DNA of 25,396 nt from Deinococcus frigens DSM 12807 (GTDB taxonomy: Bacteria > Deinococcota > Deinococci > Deinococcales > Deinococcaceae). Both the position numbers and the translations under genes were made by a program. Location of the stretch: contig NZ_JNIW01000055.1 of the NCBI RefSeq assembly GCF_000701425.1, positions 1-25,396 of the forward strand, in the 5' to 3' direction. This document shows, piece by piece, positions 11,656-21,280 of this stretch (positions within the stretch are counted from its first letter, which is position 1; each line of letters begins with the position of its first letter). The notes beneath the pieces were generated by a model, which was given only the letters and a program-made list of their open reading frames with translations, did no database searches and was not told where the DNA came from.

Positions 11656-12073
11656 GGAGAGGCTGGCCCAGCCGTTCCAGCACGGCGCGACTATCGGCGG
11701 GCTGCCAGGCCGGCGGCTTGAGCTGCTTGCCGTCGGCGCGTCTGGGACCTGCCGCCTTGCCCATATTGGCGCGGTGAACGGCGGCGAATATAGCGTCCGC
11801 GTCGATGCCCAGGGTCACGAACGCGCCGTAGGTGACGTACAGCAGGTCCGCCAGTTCGTGCGCCAGCGCAGCGAGGTCTGCTGCCTCCACCTCCTCACCC
11901 ACCCTCAGCCGCTGGGCCAGCCGCGCAAATTCGGCGTCCACCTCGGCCCCCTCTTCAATGATCAACGTGTGGCGCAGGGCCAGCACTTCCGGGGTGGGGA
12001 CCGCAGGCCGCTCCGGCAGGGTCAGGCCAATGGCGCGGTGAAAATCGTGCAGAAGGGCGGCGTTGCCGGTCAT
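11642..12073 (-). CDS. MazG-like all-alpha NTP pyrophosphohydrolase (DR2231-type, probable dUTPase)
   Basis: Small all-alpha enzyme, 143 aa from the ATG at 12073. It hydrolyses nucleoside triphosphates to the monophosphate and PPi. The metal-binding signature EEGAE (Glu40, Glu41, Glu44) plus HELAD (Glu73, Asp76) is intact. The overall sequence (LHDFHRAIG, HELADLLYVTYGAF, IDADAIFAAVHRANMGKA, GPRRADGKQLKP) is, from memory, very close to D. radiodurans DR2231, a MazG-like protein characterised as dUTP-specific. It would thus keep uracil out of DNA and feed dUMP to thymidylate synthesis. The start is uncertain: no Shine-Dalgarno site or -10 box stands directly before 12073, and GTG at 12079 or 12154 is possible. 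It converges on and overlaps hisD by 12 bp. Confidence 0.85.
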   Translation of the reverse strand: MTGNAALLHDFHRAIGLTLPERPAVPTPEVLALRHTLIIEEGAEVDAEFARLAQRLRVGEEVEAADLAALAHELADLLYVTYGAFVTLGIDADAIFAAVHRANMGKAAGPRRADGKQLKPPAWQPADSRAVLERLGQPLPLDP

Positions 12074-12175
12074 GCGCACAGGCCAGCGAAAGAGGGGCGA
12101 GGCAGGACGCAACCCAGCGTCGGCGCAGCCAGGACGGGCCGCACCGACGCCCACGGCCAGCGACGGGTCACGGAC

Positions 12176-12208
12176 AAAAAGAGATCACGGACGAAACCTA
12201 GCCCGTGA
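12176..12208 (-). terminator. Possible terminator for the phosphoesterase / structured-RNA transcript
   Basis: On the minus strand TCACGG (12203-12208) pairs with CCGTGA (12185-12190) and is followed by TCTC and TTTTT (12176-12180). The T-run is offset by four bases from the stem, so this is only moderately convincing. It would end transcripts coming from 13116 through the structured stretch at 12213-12459. Confidence 0.4.
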
Positions 12209-12212
12209 CCTT

Positions 12213-12459
12213 ATTCAGAGTGTGGTGGTGGGTGGGGGGACTCGAACCCTCCGGTGGTCGACAGGAACCCACTCGCGCGCCCGTTGGTAGAGGGGTGGGC
12301 AGCTTTCCCCTGACCTGCTGGACCGCTTGGTCCGTGCGGCAAAAACCGTGGAGTTGAAGTTTCGACTGCCAGATCAGGACCAAGGATGACACGATTTCTG
12401 GCAGAGATTCTGTGCGGGGCGTACAGCAGAACTTTAGACACGGTTCAGGTGATTCGGCC
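12213..12459 (-). other. Gene-free stretch with a tRNA-like T-arm; possible structured RNA or tRNA remnant
   Basis: There is no credible coding frame. On the minus strand, 12223-12252 reads as a T-arm and 3' acceptor strand: GAGGG, loop TTCGAGT, CCCCC (one A-C mismatch), then ACCCACCACCA. No matching D-arm, anticodon arm or 5' acceptor is found upstream. GTGGGT about 34 nt earlier can pair with ACCCAC. Other structures are the perfect 8-bp inverted repeat CTGCCAGA / TCTGGCAG (12366-12373, 12397-12404) and GGACC/GGTCC near 12320-12333. A possible terminator follows at 12176-12208. It might be a degenerate tRNA (an old attachment site) or an unrecognised RNA gene. Confidence 0.35.
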
Positions 12460-13116
<657 letters not shown>

Positions 13117-13248
13117 GGTGGAGCAGAGGCAAAACGCTAAGAATCAAAGCCGAGCAGAGGACTGAATTGTCGGTCCGCCAAGTGTAGTGCGGCGGCGCGG
13201 CCTCGTGGGACAGCGCGTCTAGCATGGGCGCGGGCGAAAGATACAGGA

Positions 13249-13254
13249 TACCCT
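13249..13254 (+). promoter_or_regulatory. -10 box TACCCT for leaderless GNAT mRNA
   Basis: TACCCT, then GCCTGC (6 nt), then the GTG start at 13261. No Shine-Dalgarno site is present. Confidence 0.55.
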
Positions 13255-13260
13255 GCCTGC

Positions 13261-13788
13261 GTGCCTGCTCTCTTCACGCTGCGTTTACGGCTGCTGCCCC
13301 TGACCCGCGCCATGATCATCGCCCGGCTGGAGGGCGAGGACTTCTCATTGACCTGCAATACGCCGGACGGCCCGCTGGACGTGTTCTTTCCCGCCGCGTG
13401 GCCCGGTGATCCGCTGGGGGCCTTTCCCTTTTTTCTGACCCAGACGAACCGGGCCGGCGAGGTGCCAGAGGACTTCGTGGCCATCACGCGCGCCGACTCG
13501 CGGGCCGTCGGCCAGTTGGGCAGCAAGGGCAGGCCGAACGCAGCGGGCGAGCTGGAAATCGGGTACGGCCTGAACCCGGAAGTGTGGGGCCAGGGCCTGG
13601 CCACCGAGGCTGTCGGCGCACTCGTTTCCCACCTGCACACCCGCCCCGGCGTGCGGACCGTGACCGCTCAGACTGCCCTGCACAACCGCGCCAGCGAACG
13701 CGTGCTGGAAAAACTGGGCTTTGTGCGAACAGGGACGGGCTGGGACGAGGAAGACGGCCAACTGACCGTCTGGGCACACCGGGGCTAG
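13261..13788 (+). CDS. GNAT-family N-acetyltransferase (RimJ/RimL type)
   Basis: 175-aa acetyltransferase that would use acetyl-CoA. The acetyl-CoA pyrophosphate loop is in WGQGLATEAV (residues 109-118), preceded by the strand ELEIGYGLNPEV and followed by VTAQTALHNRASERVLEKLG and FVRTG, the classic RimJ/RimL layout (asparagine and 'N-x-x-S-x-x-V-x-E-K-x-G-F'). The N-terminal half is less conserved (PALFTLRLRLLPLTRAMI), typical of stand-alone GNATs with unknown substrates (protein N-termini, antibiotics, small amines). GTG 13261 is chosen because TACCCT lies 6 nt upstream. The stop TAG is shared with the stop of the convergent CPBP pseudogene (CTAG overlap at 13785-13788). Confidence 0.88.
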   Translation: MPALFTLRLRLLPLTRAMIIARLEGEDFSLTCNTPDGPLDVFFPAAWPGDPLGAFPFFLTQTNRAGEVPEDFVAITRADSRAVGQLGSKGRPNAAGELEIGYGLNPEVWGQGLATEAVGALVSHLHTRPGVRTVTAQTALHNRASERVLEKLGFVRTGTGWDEEDGQLTVWAHRG

Positions 13789-14384
13789 GCCATGCGGCGC
13801 AGGGACACCCACAGCAAGCCCAGCGCCGCCGCCCCGTTGAGCAGCAGAGCGAGCAATCCGCCCTCTGGCCCGTAAGCCCGCCCGGCCAGAGACCCGGCCC
13901 GGCCACTTCGGAAGCCGGCAGCCCAGAGCGTGGGTGTCCGGCGACGATCACCCCGAACACTGGTCCCAGGGCCAGGTTCCACGCAAAATGGAAGCCGGAG
14001 GCCGCCCAGTGAGAACGCGTCCAGACATAGACCGCACAGGCGGGCAGGCCGACGACGACAGCGACATTCAAAGCAGTCAGCAGCGTGGCATGTGGGTCCC
14101 ACAGGTGCATCCGGCCGAAGACCAGCGACGCCCCGAGGGCTGCCACGGGCCACGGGAGCACTCGCCGCAGCAGGCCGAGAGTGACGAAACACAGAAAAGC
14201 CACCTCCCACAGCGACTGGATGACCTGCCAGCCCACCTGACGCGCAAACACGCTGCCACGCTCGAAACTCTTCGGGACCGTCTGAACACCCTGGAGATCA
14301 GATCAGCCCGGCCCCCAGCAACAGGCCAGCACCCAGCGCCCACACCCCGGAAACCAGTCCTCCCCAGCGTCGCCTGGCATTCAC
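13785..14384 (-). pseudogene. Frameshifted CPBP-family intramembrane metalloprotease
   Basis: Reading three frames in turn restores one membrane protein. It begins at GTG 14384 ([27 protein letters not shown]) and hits TGA near 14300. It resumes after a +1 shift with DLQGVQTVPKSFERGSVFARQ, ASLVFGRMHLWDP and SGFHFAWNLALGPVFGVIVAG, then needs a second shift (a lost base near 13930-13943) to end with GRAYGPEGGLLALLL and WVSLRRMA. The two histidine motifs of CPBP proteases (FGRMHL and FHFAWN) remain. The first motif, normally EExxxR, is degraded to WEVAFLC. Two shifts plus a lost catalytic motif argue for a true pseudogene. Its leaderless-type promoter is intact. Its stop overlaps the GNAT stop. 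Confidence 0.8.
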
Positions 14385-14390
14385 CAGTCA

Positions 14391-14396
14391 AGTTTA
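14391..14396 (-). promoter_or_regulatory. -10 box TAAACT of the CPBP pseudogene
   Basis: TAAACT, 6-nt spacer TGACTG, then GTG at 14384, the same geometry as the functional leaderless genes. Its preservation helps identify the true start of the broken gene. Confidence 0.55.
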
Positions 14397-14411
14397 AGCC
14401 TCCCGGCAGCA

Positions 14412-14421
14412 TGAATATTCA
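14412..14421. promoter_or_regulatory. Palindrome TGAATATTCA in the divergent CPBP-arginase region
   Basis: Perfect 10-bp palindrome, with a further GAAT at 14425-14428 forming ATTC-ACCT-GAAT. The half-site TGAAT resembles arginine-repressor boxes, but the usual spacer is missing. It lies in the -35 zone of the pseudogene promoter and about 80 bp upstream of the arginase -10. Confidence 0.3.
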
Positions 14422-14502
14422 CCTGAATAGCCTTGAAGTCTGTGCCACGGCATTTTCCAGAAAATAATGTTGCAGCCGCAAGGCATAAGCCCATTCGTCC
14501 CG

Positions 14503-14508
14503 TACCCT
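14503..14508 (+). promoter_or_regulatory. -10 box TACCCT for leaderless arginase
   Basis: TACCCT, then GAATGC (6 nt), then ATG 14515. It decides the start against an in-frame ATG at 14467, which lies upstream of the box. Confidence 0.6.
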
Positions 14509-14514
14509 GAATGC

Positions 14515-15414
<900 letters not shown>

Positions 15415-15463
15415 AAATCTTCAGATCACAAAGCGCCCCACATCCTTTTCGGTACGGGGCAGC

Positions 15464-15612
15464 TTAGAGCATCTGTCCGAATGACAGGATCAGAAAAAGG
15501 GACTTCTGATGCTTCCATTCTCTCCTGCGGAGCTGTGCCAGTCCCACATACCCGGCAAAATTCACTCACTTTGTTGGGTCAAAAGTAATCACTCTTTTGA
15601 CAAATGCTCTAA
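15464..15612. mobile_element. MITE-like non-autonomous element, 149 bp with terminal inverted repeats
   Basis: Ends TTAGAGCATCTGTC (15464-15477) and GACAAATGCTCTAA (15599-15612) are inverted repeats matching at 13 of 14 bases. If the repeat proper is GAGCATYTGTC, it is flanked by TA on both sides, as for elements duplicating a TA target. The interior has no gene but several hairpins: CTGTC/GACAG, ATCAGAA/TTCTGAT, CTCC/GGAG and GTCAAAAG/CTTTTGAC. A 58-bp end (15551-15608) recurs inverted at 21126-21183. No transposase is in the window. It sits between arginase and the DinB-like gene. Confidence 0.75.
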
Positions 15613-15633
15613 TCACCCGATCCCGGCGGGAAG

Positions 15634-16214
15634 TCAACCCTGCTCGGTGTCGCCTTCCTCGGTATCTTCCAACTCCGGGTCGGTCACGCTGTCCTGAGCT
15701 GCCGTCACCTGTGGGCGGGCAAAGCGCAGGTAGTCCATCCACGGGGGCGTGTGTCCCAGTTGGCGGACCATCAGGGCGATCTGGGCGGTGTGGCGAATCT
15801 CGTGGGTCATCACGTTCCACATCAACTGGTCCAGGGTCACGGTGTCGCTGGCCGGATCATCCTGCACCAGCTTGATGCTGCGGTCCAGGTTCGGGCTGGA
15901 ATCCAGAAATGCCTCGGTCAACTGGCCGACGGTGCGCCCGTAATCGATGATCCAGGACAGCTCATACTGCTGGGCCTGCGGCTTGACCCAGTCGTGCTTG
16001 AAGCGTCCGTCACTTTGAAGGTTCTCGCCGCGCGCGATGAAGTGGACCCAGTGGTCCTCGACATCCGTGACGTGCAGCAGCAGGTCCTTGATGCTGTGAA
16101 AGCGGTCCCCGGACTCGATCAGATCGCGGTCCAGGTCGGCGGTAGGCAGGGCACGCAGGTAATTCCAGAGTTGTTCGCGCGCGGCAGACAGGTAGGTGTA
16201 ATACTCGCGGACGT

Positions 16215-16218
<4 letters not shown>
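15634..16218 (-). CDS. DinB-like four-helix metal-binding protein
   Basis: 194-aa soluble protein of the DinB/YfiT fold. The three-histidine metal site is readable: His49 ([12 protein letters not shown]), His139 and His143 ([12 protein letters not shown]). DinB-like families include thiol-dependent transferases (for example bacillithiol- or mycothiol-S-transferase relatives) as well as proteins of unknown role; Deinococci have an expanded set, some damage-induced, but nothing in the local sequence shows how this one is regulated. The C-terminus is acidic ([14 protein letters not shown]). Its ATG overlaps the dus stop (CCATGA), so it is translationally coupled and in one operon with the dihydrouridine synthase. 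The function is otherwise unknown. Confidence 0.85.
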
Positions 16219-17303
<1,085 letters not shown>

Positions 17304-17309
17304 CCCCAC

Positions 17310-17315
17310 AGGGTA
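17310..17315 (-). promoter_or_regulatory. -10 box TACCCT for the leaderless dus-dinB operon
   Basis: TACCCT on the minus strand, 6-nt spacer GTGGGG, then ATG at 17303. The spacer G-run is unlikely to be a ribosome site because it abuts the ATG. Confidence 0.6.
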
Positions 17316-17467
17316 GCGCACCCCCACCCCCCCCCTGAGATAAATCCAGCCTCAAGCGCAGCGCGGCGCGCCGTTCATACCGTTGTCAGAATGGTGGGTG
17401 TATGCTTTTCCCTAGTCCAGTCCCCCTCTTCCACCCGTTCCTGCCGCACTGGACAGGAGGCATCGCC

Positions 17468-17971
<504 letters not shown>

Positions 17972-18036
17972 GCGCCCCCTCATGCGGATTCCGCTTAATT
18001 CCTTACCACTCCGTGAAAGCGCCAGAATGGTAATCC

Positions 18037-18119
18037 ATACGCGGAATCCGTATTTTTTCCTACTCGCTCCGCTCGGATTTCACCGTTTTTACAAACGATT
18101 TAATCGGAATCCGTATCAG
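18037..18119 (+). repeat. Dispersed palindromic repeat, copy B1 (family 1)
   Basis: It runs from ATACGCGGAATCCGTAT to ATCGGAATCCGTATCAG. The right half (CTCGGATTTC ... ATCGGAATCCGTATCAG) aligns with the right half of 18183-18303, with the middle bases changed so that an inner hairpin is kept. A related box, GCGGATTCCGC, is at 17984-17994. It is non-coding; the open frame through this region is not a gene. Confidence 0.7.
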
Positions 18120-18156
18120 CCGCCGCTCCGCCCTGACAGAGGGAGAGACGGAAAAG

Positions 18157-18176
18157 CCCTTTCCGTGGGGAAAGGG
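18157..18176 (+). other. Perfect 8-bp hairpin between repeat copies B1 and B2
   Basis: CCCTTTCC (18157-18164), loop GTGG, GGAAAGGG (18169-18176), then TTGGG. It may serve as a terminator for the upstream GNAT gene, but the T-run is only two bases. Confidence 0.45.
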
Positions 18177-18182
18177 TTGGGT

Positions 18183-18303
18183 GATACGGATTCCGTTTTT
18201 CTCCTGCTCGCTGTCTTGTCCAGAGCAGCGCCCATGAGGACGCTTGGACGCCCCCTCGGATTTCCAGGTGTTTCCAACACCTTCCAATCGGAGTCCGTAT
18301 CAG
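18183..18303 (+). repeat. Dispersed palindromic repeat, copy B2 (family 1)
   Basis: Bounded by inverted ends GATACGGATTCCG (18183-18195) and CGGAGTCCGTATC (18289-18301), with an inner hairpin GGTGTTTCCAACACC. Positions 18193-18283 match copy A (8040-8130, opposite strand) nearly base for base. It lies about 80 bp upstream of the LptB-like promoter. Confidence 0.85.
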
Positions 18304-18382
18304 ACCTTCAAACCTTCTGACCGCCGCCCAGCCTCCTTCCCAAAATCCCCCCTCTCTCACGGCCTTCAAACCCCCTGCGTGG

Positions 18383-18388
18383 TACGCT
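18383..18388 (+). promoter_or_regulatory. -10 box TACGCT for the leaderless LptB-like operon
   Basis: TACGCT, 6-nt spacer GCCCGC, then GTG at 18395. No Shine-Dalgarno site is present. Confidence 0.58.
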
Positions 18389-18394
18389 GCCCGC

Positions 18395-19207
18395 GTGACC
18401 GCGCCCGCCTCCCAGACCTCTGTTGCCCCGGCTGTGACGCCTGTTTCCGCCCCCCTGGCAGGATCGGCGCAGCTTCCGGCCCGGCCCGATCTGGTGGCGC
18501 GCGGCCTGAGCAAATCCTACGGGCGGCGCGCGGTGGTGCGGGACGTCAACTTCACGGTGAAGCCCGGCGAGATCGTGGCGCTGTTCGGCCCCAACGGGGC
18601 CGGGAAGACCACCACCTTTTATATGCTGGTGGGCTTTATCCGGCCCGGCGGCGGCACCATTAGCCTGGGCGACAAGGACGTGACCCGCCTGCCCATGCAC
18701 GAGCGCGCCCGCATGGGCCTGGGCTACCTGCCGCAGGAACCCAGCGCCTTTCGCAAACTGACGGCCCGCGACAACCTGCTGGCCATCCTGGAATACCAGA
18801 ACCTGTCCAGCGCCGAGCAGCAGGCCCGCGCCGACGCACTGCTGGCGGAGTTCGGCCTGGGCCATCTGGCGAACAACTTTGCCTACCAGCTTTCCGGCGG
18901 GGAACGCCGCCGCCTGGAACTGGCCCGCGCCCTGACCACCGATCCCGATTACCTGCTGCTGGACGAGCCGTTTACCGGGGTGGATCCCAAGAGCATCCGC
19001 GAGATCCAGCGCTTGATCCGCGAACTGCGCGACCGCCGGGGCATCGGCGTGTTCATCACCGATCACAACGTCCGCGAGACCATTGCCCTGACGGACCGGG
19101 TGTACCTAATGTTCGACGGCCAGGTCAAGTTCGAGGGCACGCCGCAGGAATTCGCGCAGGATATTCACGCCCGCAACGATTACCTGGGCGACGACTTCGA
19201 GCTGTAG
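18395..19207 (+). CDS. LptB-like ABC transporter ATPase
   Basis: Stand-alone ATPase subunit, 270 aa. After a 30-residue Ala/Pro/Ser-rich extension the ABC domain has Walker A GPNGAGKT (65-72), Q-loop YLPQEPSAF, signature LSGGE (166-170) followed by [10 protein letters not shown], Walker [14 protein letters not shown] (Glu191) and H-loop ITDHNVRET (His224). [17 protein letters not shown] and TDHNVRET are hallmarks of LptB, the cytoplasmic motor of lipopolysaccharide export. Deinococci lack classical lipopolysaccharide, so the cargo is probably another envelope lipid or glycolipid; this is inference. Starts at GTG 18395 (leaderless-type promoter). The DUF3084-type gene follows after 16 bp and is probably in the same operon. 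No LptF/G-type permease is in the window. Confidence 0.88.
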   Translation: MTAPASQTSVAPAVTPVSAPLAGSAQLPARPDLVARGLSKSYGRRAVVRDVNFTVKPGEIVALFGPNGAGKTTTFYMLVGFIRPGGGTISLGDKDVTRLPMHERARMGLGYLPQEPSAFRKLTARDNLLAILEYQNLSSAEQQARADALLAEFGLGHLANNFAYQLSGGERRRLELARALTTDPDYLLLDEPFTGVDPKSIREIQRLIRELRDRRGIGVFITDHNVRETIALTDRVYLMFDGQVKFEGTPQEFAQDIHARNDYLGDDFEL

Positions 19208-19223
19208 CGGGAGGAATTGAGCC

Positions 19224-21125
19224 GTGCTGTGGCTGTTTTTGCCGTTCGTGGTGGTGCTGTCGGGTGTGGTGGCCTACGCCGCCGACACCATTGCCCGCAG
19301 GGCCGGGCGCAAGCACATCCGTCTGTTCGGGCTGCGGCCCAAGACCACGGCGCTGCTGGTGGCGGTGCTGTCGGGCATGGCGATCAGCGCGGCCAGTCTG
19401 GCGGCCTTTTTGCTGCTGAACCGCAACGCCGTGGCCACCATTGCCGAGGCCGATCAGTTGCGCCCGCGTATCGAATCGCTGCGTCAGGAGGTGGGCGCGG
19501 TGCAGGGCGAACTGAAGTCGGCCCAGGCTGAGCGCGATCAGGCGCAGCAGGAGGCCGACAATTCCGCAAAATTGCAGGCCCAGGCCGAGGAGAAGCTGGC
19601 GGCGATCCGCACCCAACTGGCCGCCGCCAGCGCCGCCGAGAAAACGCTGCGCGCAGAAACCAGAGACCTCCAGAAACAGGTCGACAAGCAGACTGCCACC
19701 CTGAACACCCTGGAAGCCCGCGCCGCCGAAAACCGCAAGAAGCTTCAGAAGTCCGAGGCAGATTTGAAAGCCAGCCAGAACCGCGCTGAAACGCTCAATG
19801 TCCAGGTGGTGGAACTCAACACCCGCGTCGCCCTAGCCGAGCAGGAAGCGCAGTCGGCCCAGGAGCGTGCCAAGGGAGCGCAGGCCAGTGCACAGATTCA
19901 GCAGGAGAAGGCAGTGACGGCTCAGGCGGTAGCAAAGGCTGAGCAGGGGCGGGCACTGGCCGCTCAGGCGGCGGCCCGGCAGCAGGTGCAGGCCGCGCAG
20001 GCCACCGCCCAGAAGCAGGTGGGGGCGGCCCAGGCCAGCGTCCAGCAGGCCAGGCAGAGTGCCGCCGCGCAGATTAAGGCCGCCGGGAAACAGGTCACGG
20101 ACCTTAAGACTCAGGTCGGCACTCTCGAAGCGTCTCGCCAGCGGGCCGCCGACGCGCTGGCGCTGGCCGTGGCTGCCGCCCAGAGTGCCAAACAGCAGCA
20201 GCAGGCCGCCCAGCAGGCACGGGACCAGCTCACAGCGCAGCGTAATCAGTTGACAGCGCAGCGCGACAAACTGGTGGCCGATGGGGTCCGGCTGGCCGAG
20301 GAGCGCGATCAGGCGGCCAAAGAGCGCACCCAGGCCACGGCGGACCGGAACAGGGTCCGCAAGGATCTGGCCACCCTGCAACAGCAGCAGCGGCAGCTCC
20401 AGGCCAGCAACGACGAGTTGAAGAACAGCAACGACGAGTTGAAGAACAGCAACGACTCGCTGGCCCGCGCCCTGGCCGACGCCCGCGCCAGCCTGGGCAA
20501 ATTGCAGGACGAGAATCTGTCCAGCCGCACCGAACTCAGCGTCAGCCGCAATACCGATCTGGCCTACCCCAAAAACGAACTGGTCTACGCCGCCGTGGTG
20601 CCGGGCGTGCGCAACCTGGACGGGTTCCTGAAAGACGCCGCCGGGGCAGCCCAGGCACGCGGCGCGAAGGCCACCGCCAGCGCTCCCAGCGCGCGCCTGG
20701 GCGGCAACGCCCGCACGGCGCTGGAAACCAAGCTGCGCGGTCTGAACGTCAGCACCTTTGTGCAGTGCCGCGCCGCCCAGAATGCCGCCGTGGGCTTTCC
20801 GGTGGACCTGAGCTGCGACGCCCGCCCCAACACTGTGCTGTACCGGGGCGGCGAGGTGATCCGGCGCGGCAGCATCACGCTGAGCAGCGATCCGCGCGCC
20901 ATGCAGGACCAGATCAACGATCTTGTCCGGGACGCCGTGACCGATATCACCACGCGCGGCGTGCCCAGCGAATTTATCCTGAACAAGGGCCTGGCCGTGT
21001 CCGAGCTGGTCACGCTGCTGGACCGACTGGGCAAGCGCACCGGCAGTACGGCGGTGGTGGGCCTGGCCGCACGTGACGACGTGAGGCCCAGCATGCGGGT
21101 GGACCTGTACCCGGTGTTGCCGTAA
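19224..21125 (+). CDS. DUF3084-type membrane-anchored coiled-coil protein
   Basis: 633 aa. Two membrane helices (about 2-21 and 42-66) flank a strongly basic loop ([16 protein letters not shown]), which by the positive-inside rule should be cytoplasmic. That would place the rest outside the inner membrane. Residues about 70-440 form an Ala/Gln/Glu-rich coiled coil ([23 protein letters not shown] heptads, many AQA repeats), including a perfect 21-bp/7-residue duplication. A C-terminal globular domain (about 447-633) contains [28 protein letters not shown] and [12 protein letters not shown]. The layout fits DUF3084 proteins, whose function is unknown. Starts at GTG 19224 with GGGAGGA at 19209-19215. 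It lies 16 bp after the LptB-like gene, suggesting a joint envelope role. The stop TAA coincides with the end of a repeat. Confidence 0.85.
   Translation: MLWLFLPFVVVLSGVVAYAADTIARRAGRKHIRLFGLRPKTTALLVAVLSGMAISAASLAAFLLLNRNAVATIAEADQLRPRIESLRQEVGAVQGELKSAQAERDQAQQEADNSAKLQAQAEEKLAAIRTQLAAASAAEKTLRAETRDLQKQVDKQTATLNTLEARAAENRKKLQKSEADLKASQNRAETLNVQVVELNTRVALAEQEAQSAQERAKGAQASAQIQQEKAVTAQAVAKAEQGRALAAQAAARQQVQAAQATAQKQVGAAQASVQQARQSAAAQIKAAGKQVTDLKTQVGTLEASRQRAADALALAVAAAQSAKQQQQAAQQARDQLTAQRNQLTAQRDKLVADGVRLAEERDQAAKERTQATADRNRVRKDLATLQQQQRQLQASNDELKNSNDELKNSNDSLARALADARASLGKLQDENLSSRTELSVSRNTDLAYPKNELVYAAVVPGVRNLDGFLKDAAGAAQARGAKATASAPSARLGGNARTALETKLRGLNVSTFVQCRAAQNAAVGFPVDLSCDARPNTVLYRGGEVIRRGSITLSSDPRAMQDQINDLVRDAVTDITTRGVPSEFILNKGLAVSELVTLLDRLGKRTGSTAVVGLAARDDVRPSMRVDLYPVLP
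20409..20450 (+). repeat. Perfect 21-bp tandem duplication inside the coiled coil
   Basis: Units 20409-20429 and 20430-20450 are identical and each encode NDELKNS (residues 396-409); a third partial copy (NDS) follows. The unit is exactly seven codons, one coiled-coil heptad, so gain or loss keeps the heptad register. Confidence 0.9.
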
Positions 21126-21183
21126 AGCATTTGTCAAAGGAGCTGTTCATTTTTGACCCAACCGGGTGAGTGAATGTTCCTGG
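21126..21183 (+). repeat. Remnant of the MITE-like element (family 2)
   Basis: The sequence starts AGCATTTGTCAAAGG and continues TTTTTGACCCAAC and GTGAGTGAAT, aligning over 58 bp with the inverse of 15551-15608. Only this end is recognisable; a second end is not clear. It abuts the stop of the coiled-coil gene. Confidence 0.75.
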
Positions 21184-21235
21184 TGGCCGAAGACCGTTGC
21201 CCCTGGTGCGGCGGTTGTCGTCGATGCGGAGCCAT

Positions 21236-21263
21236 AAAAAAAGCCCTCTCCTTGTGGAGAGGG
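21236..21263 (-). terminator. Rho-independent terminator of the cyclophilin gene
   Basis: On the minus strand CCCTCTCC (21256-21263), loop ACAA, GGAGAGGG (21244-21251), then C and a run of seven T (21236-21242). It begins 18 bp after the cyclophilin stop. Confidence 0.93.
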
Positions 21264-21280
21264 TCCGGTGAGGGACCTGC

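Noticed and set aside
12290..12335. SRP RNA-like string CAGGTCAGGGGAAAGC on the minus strand
   Set aside because: The GGAA loop lacks its closing stem, AGCTG replaces AGCAG, and the flanks do not pair; probably coincidence.
14467..14514. Upstream ATG extension of arginase (MLQPQGISPFVPYPEC)
   Set aside because: The TACCCT -10 box lies inside this stretch and the 14515 start gives standard arginase residue numbers.
17982..18320. Open frame between the second GNAT gene and the LptB-like gene
   Set aside because: It consists entirely of palindromic repeat units; no coding signal.
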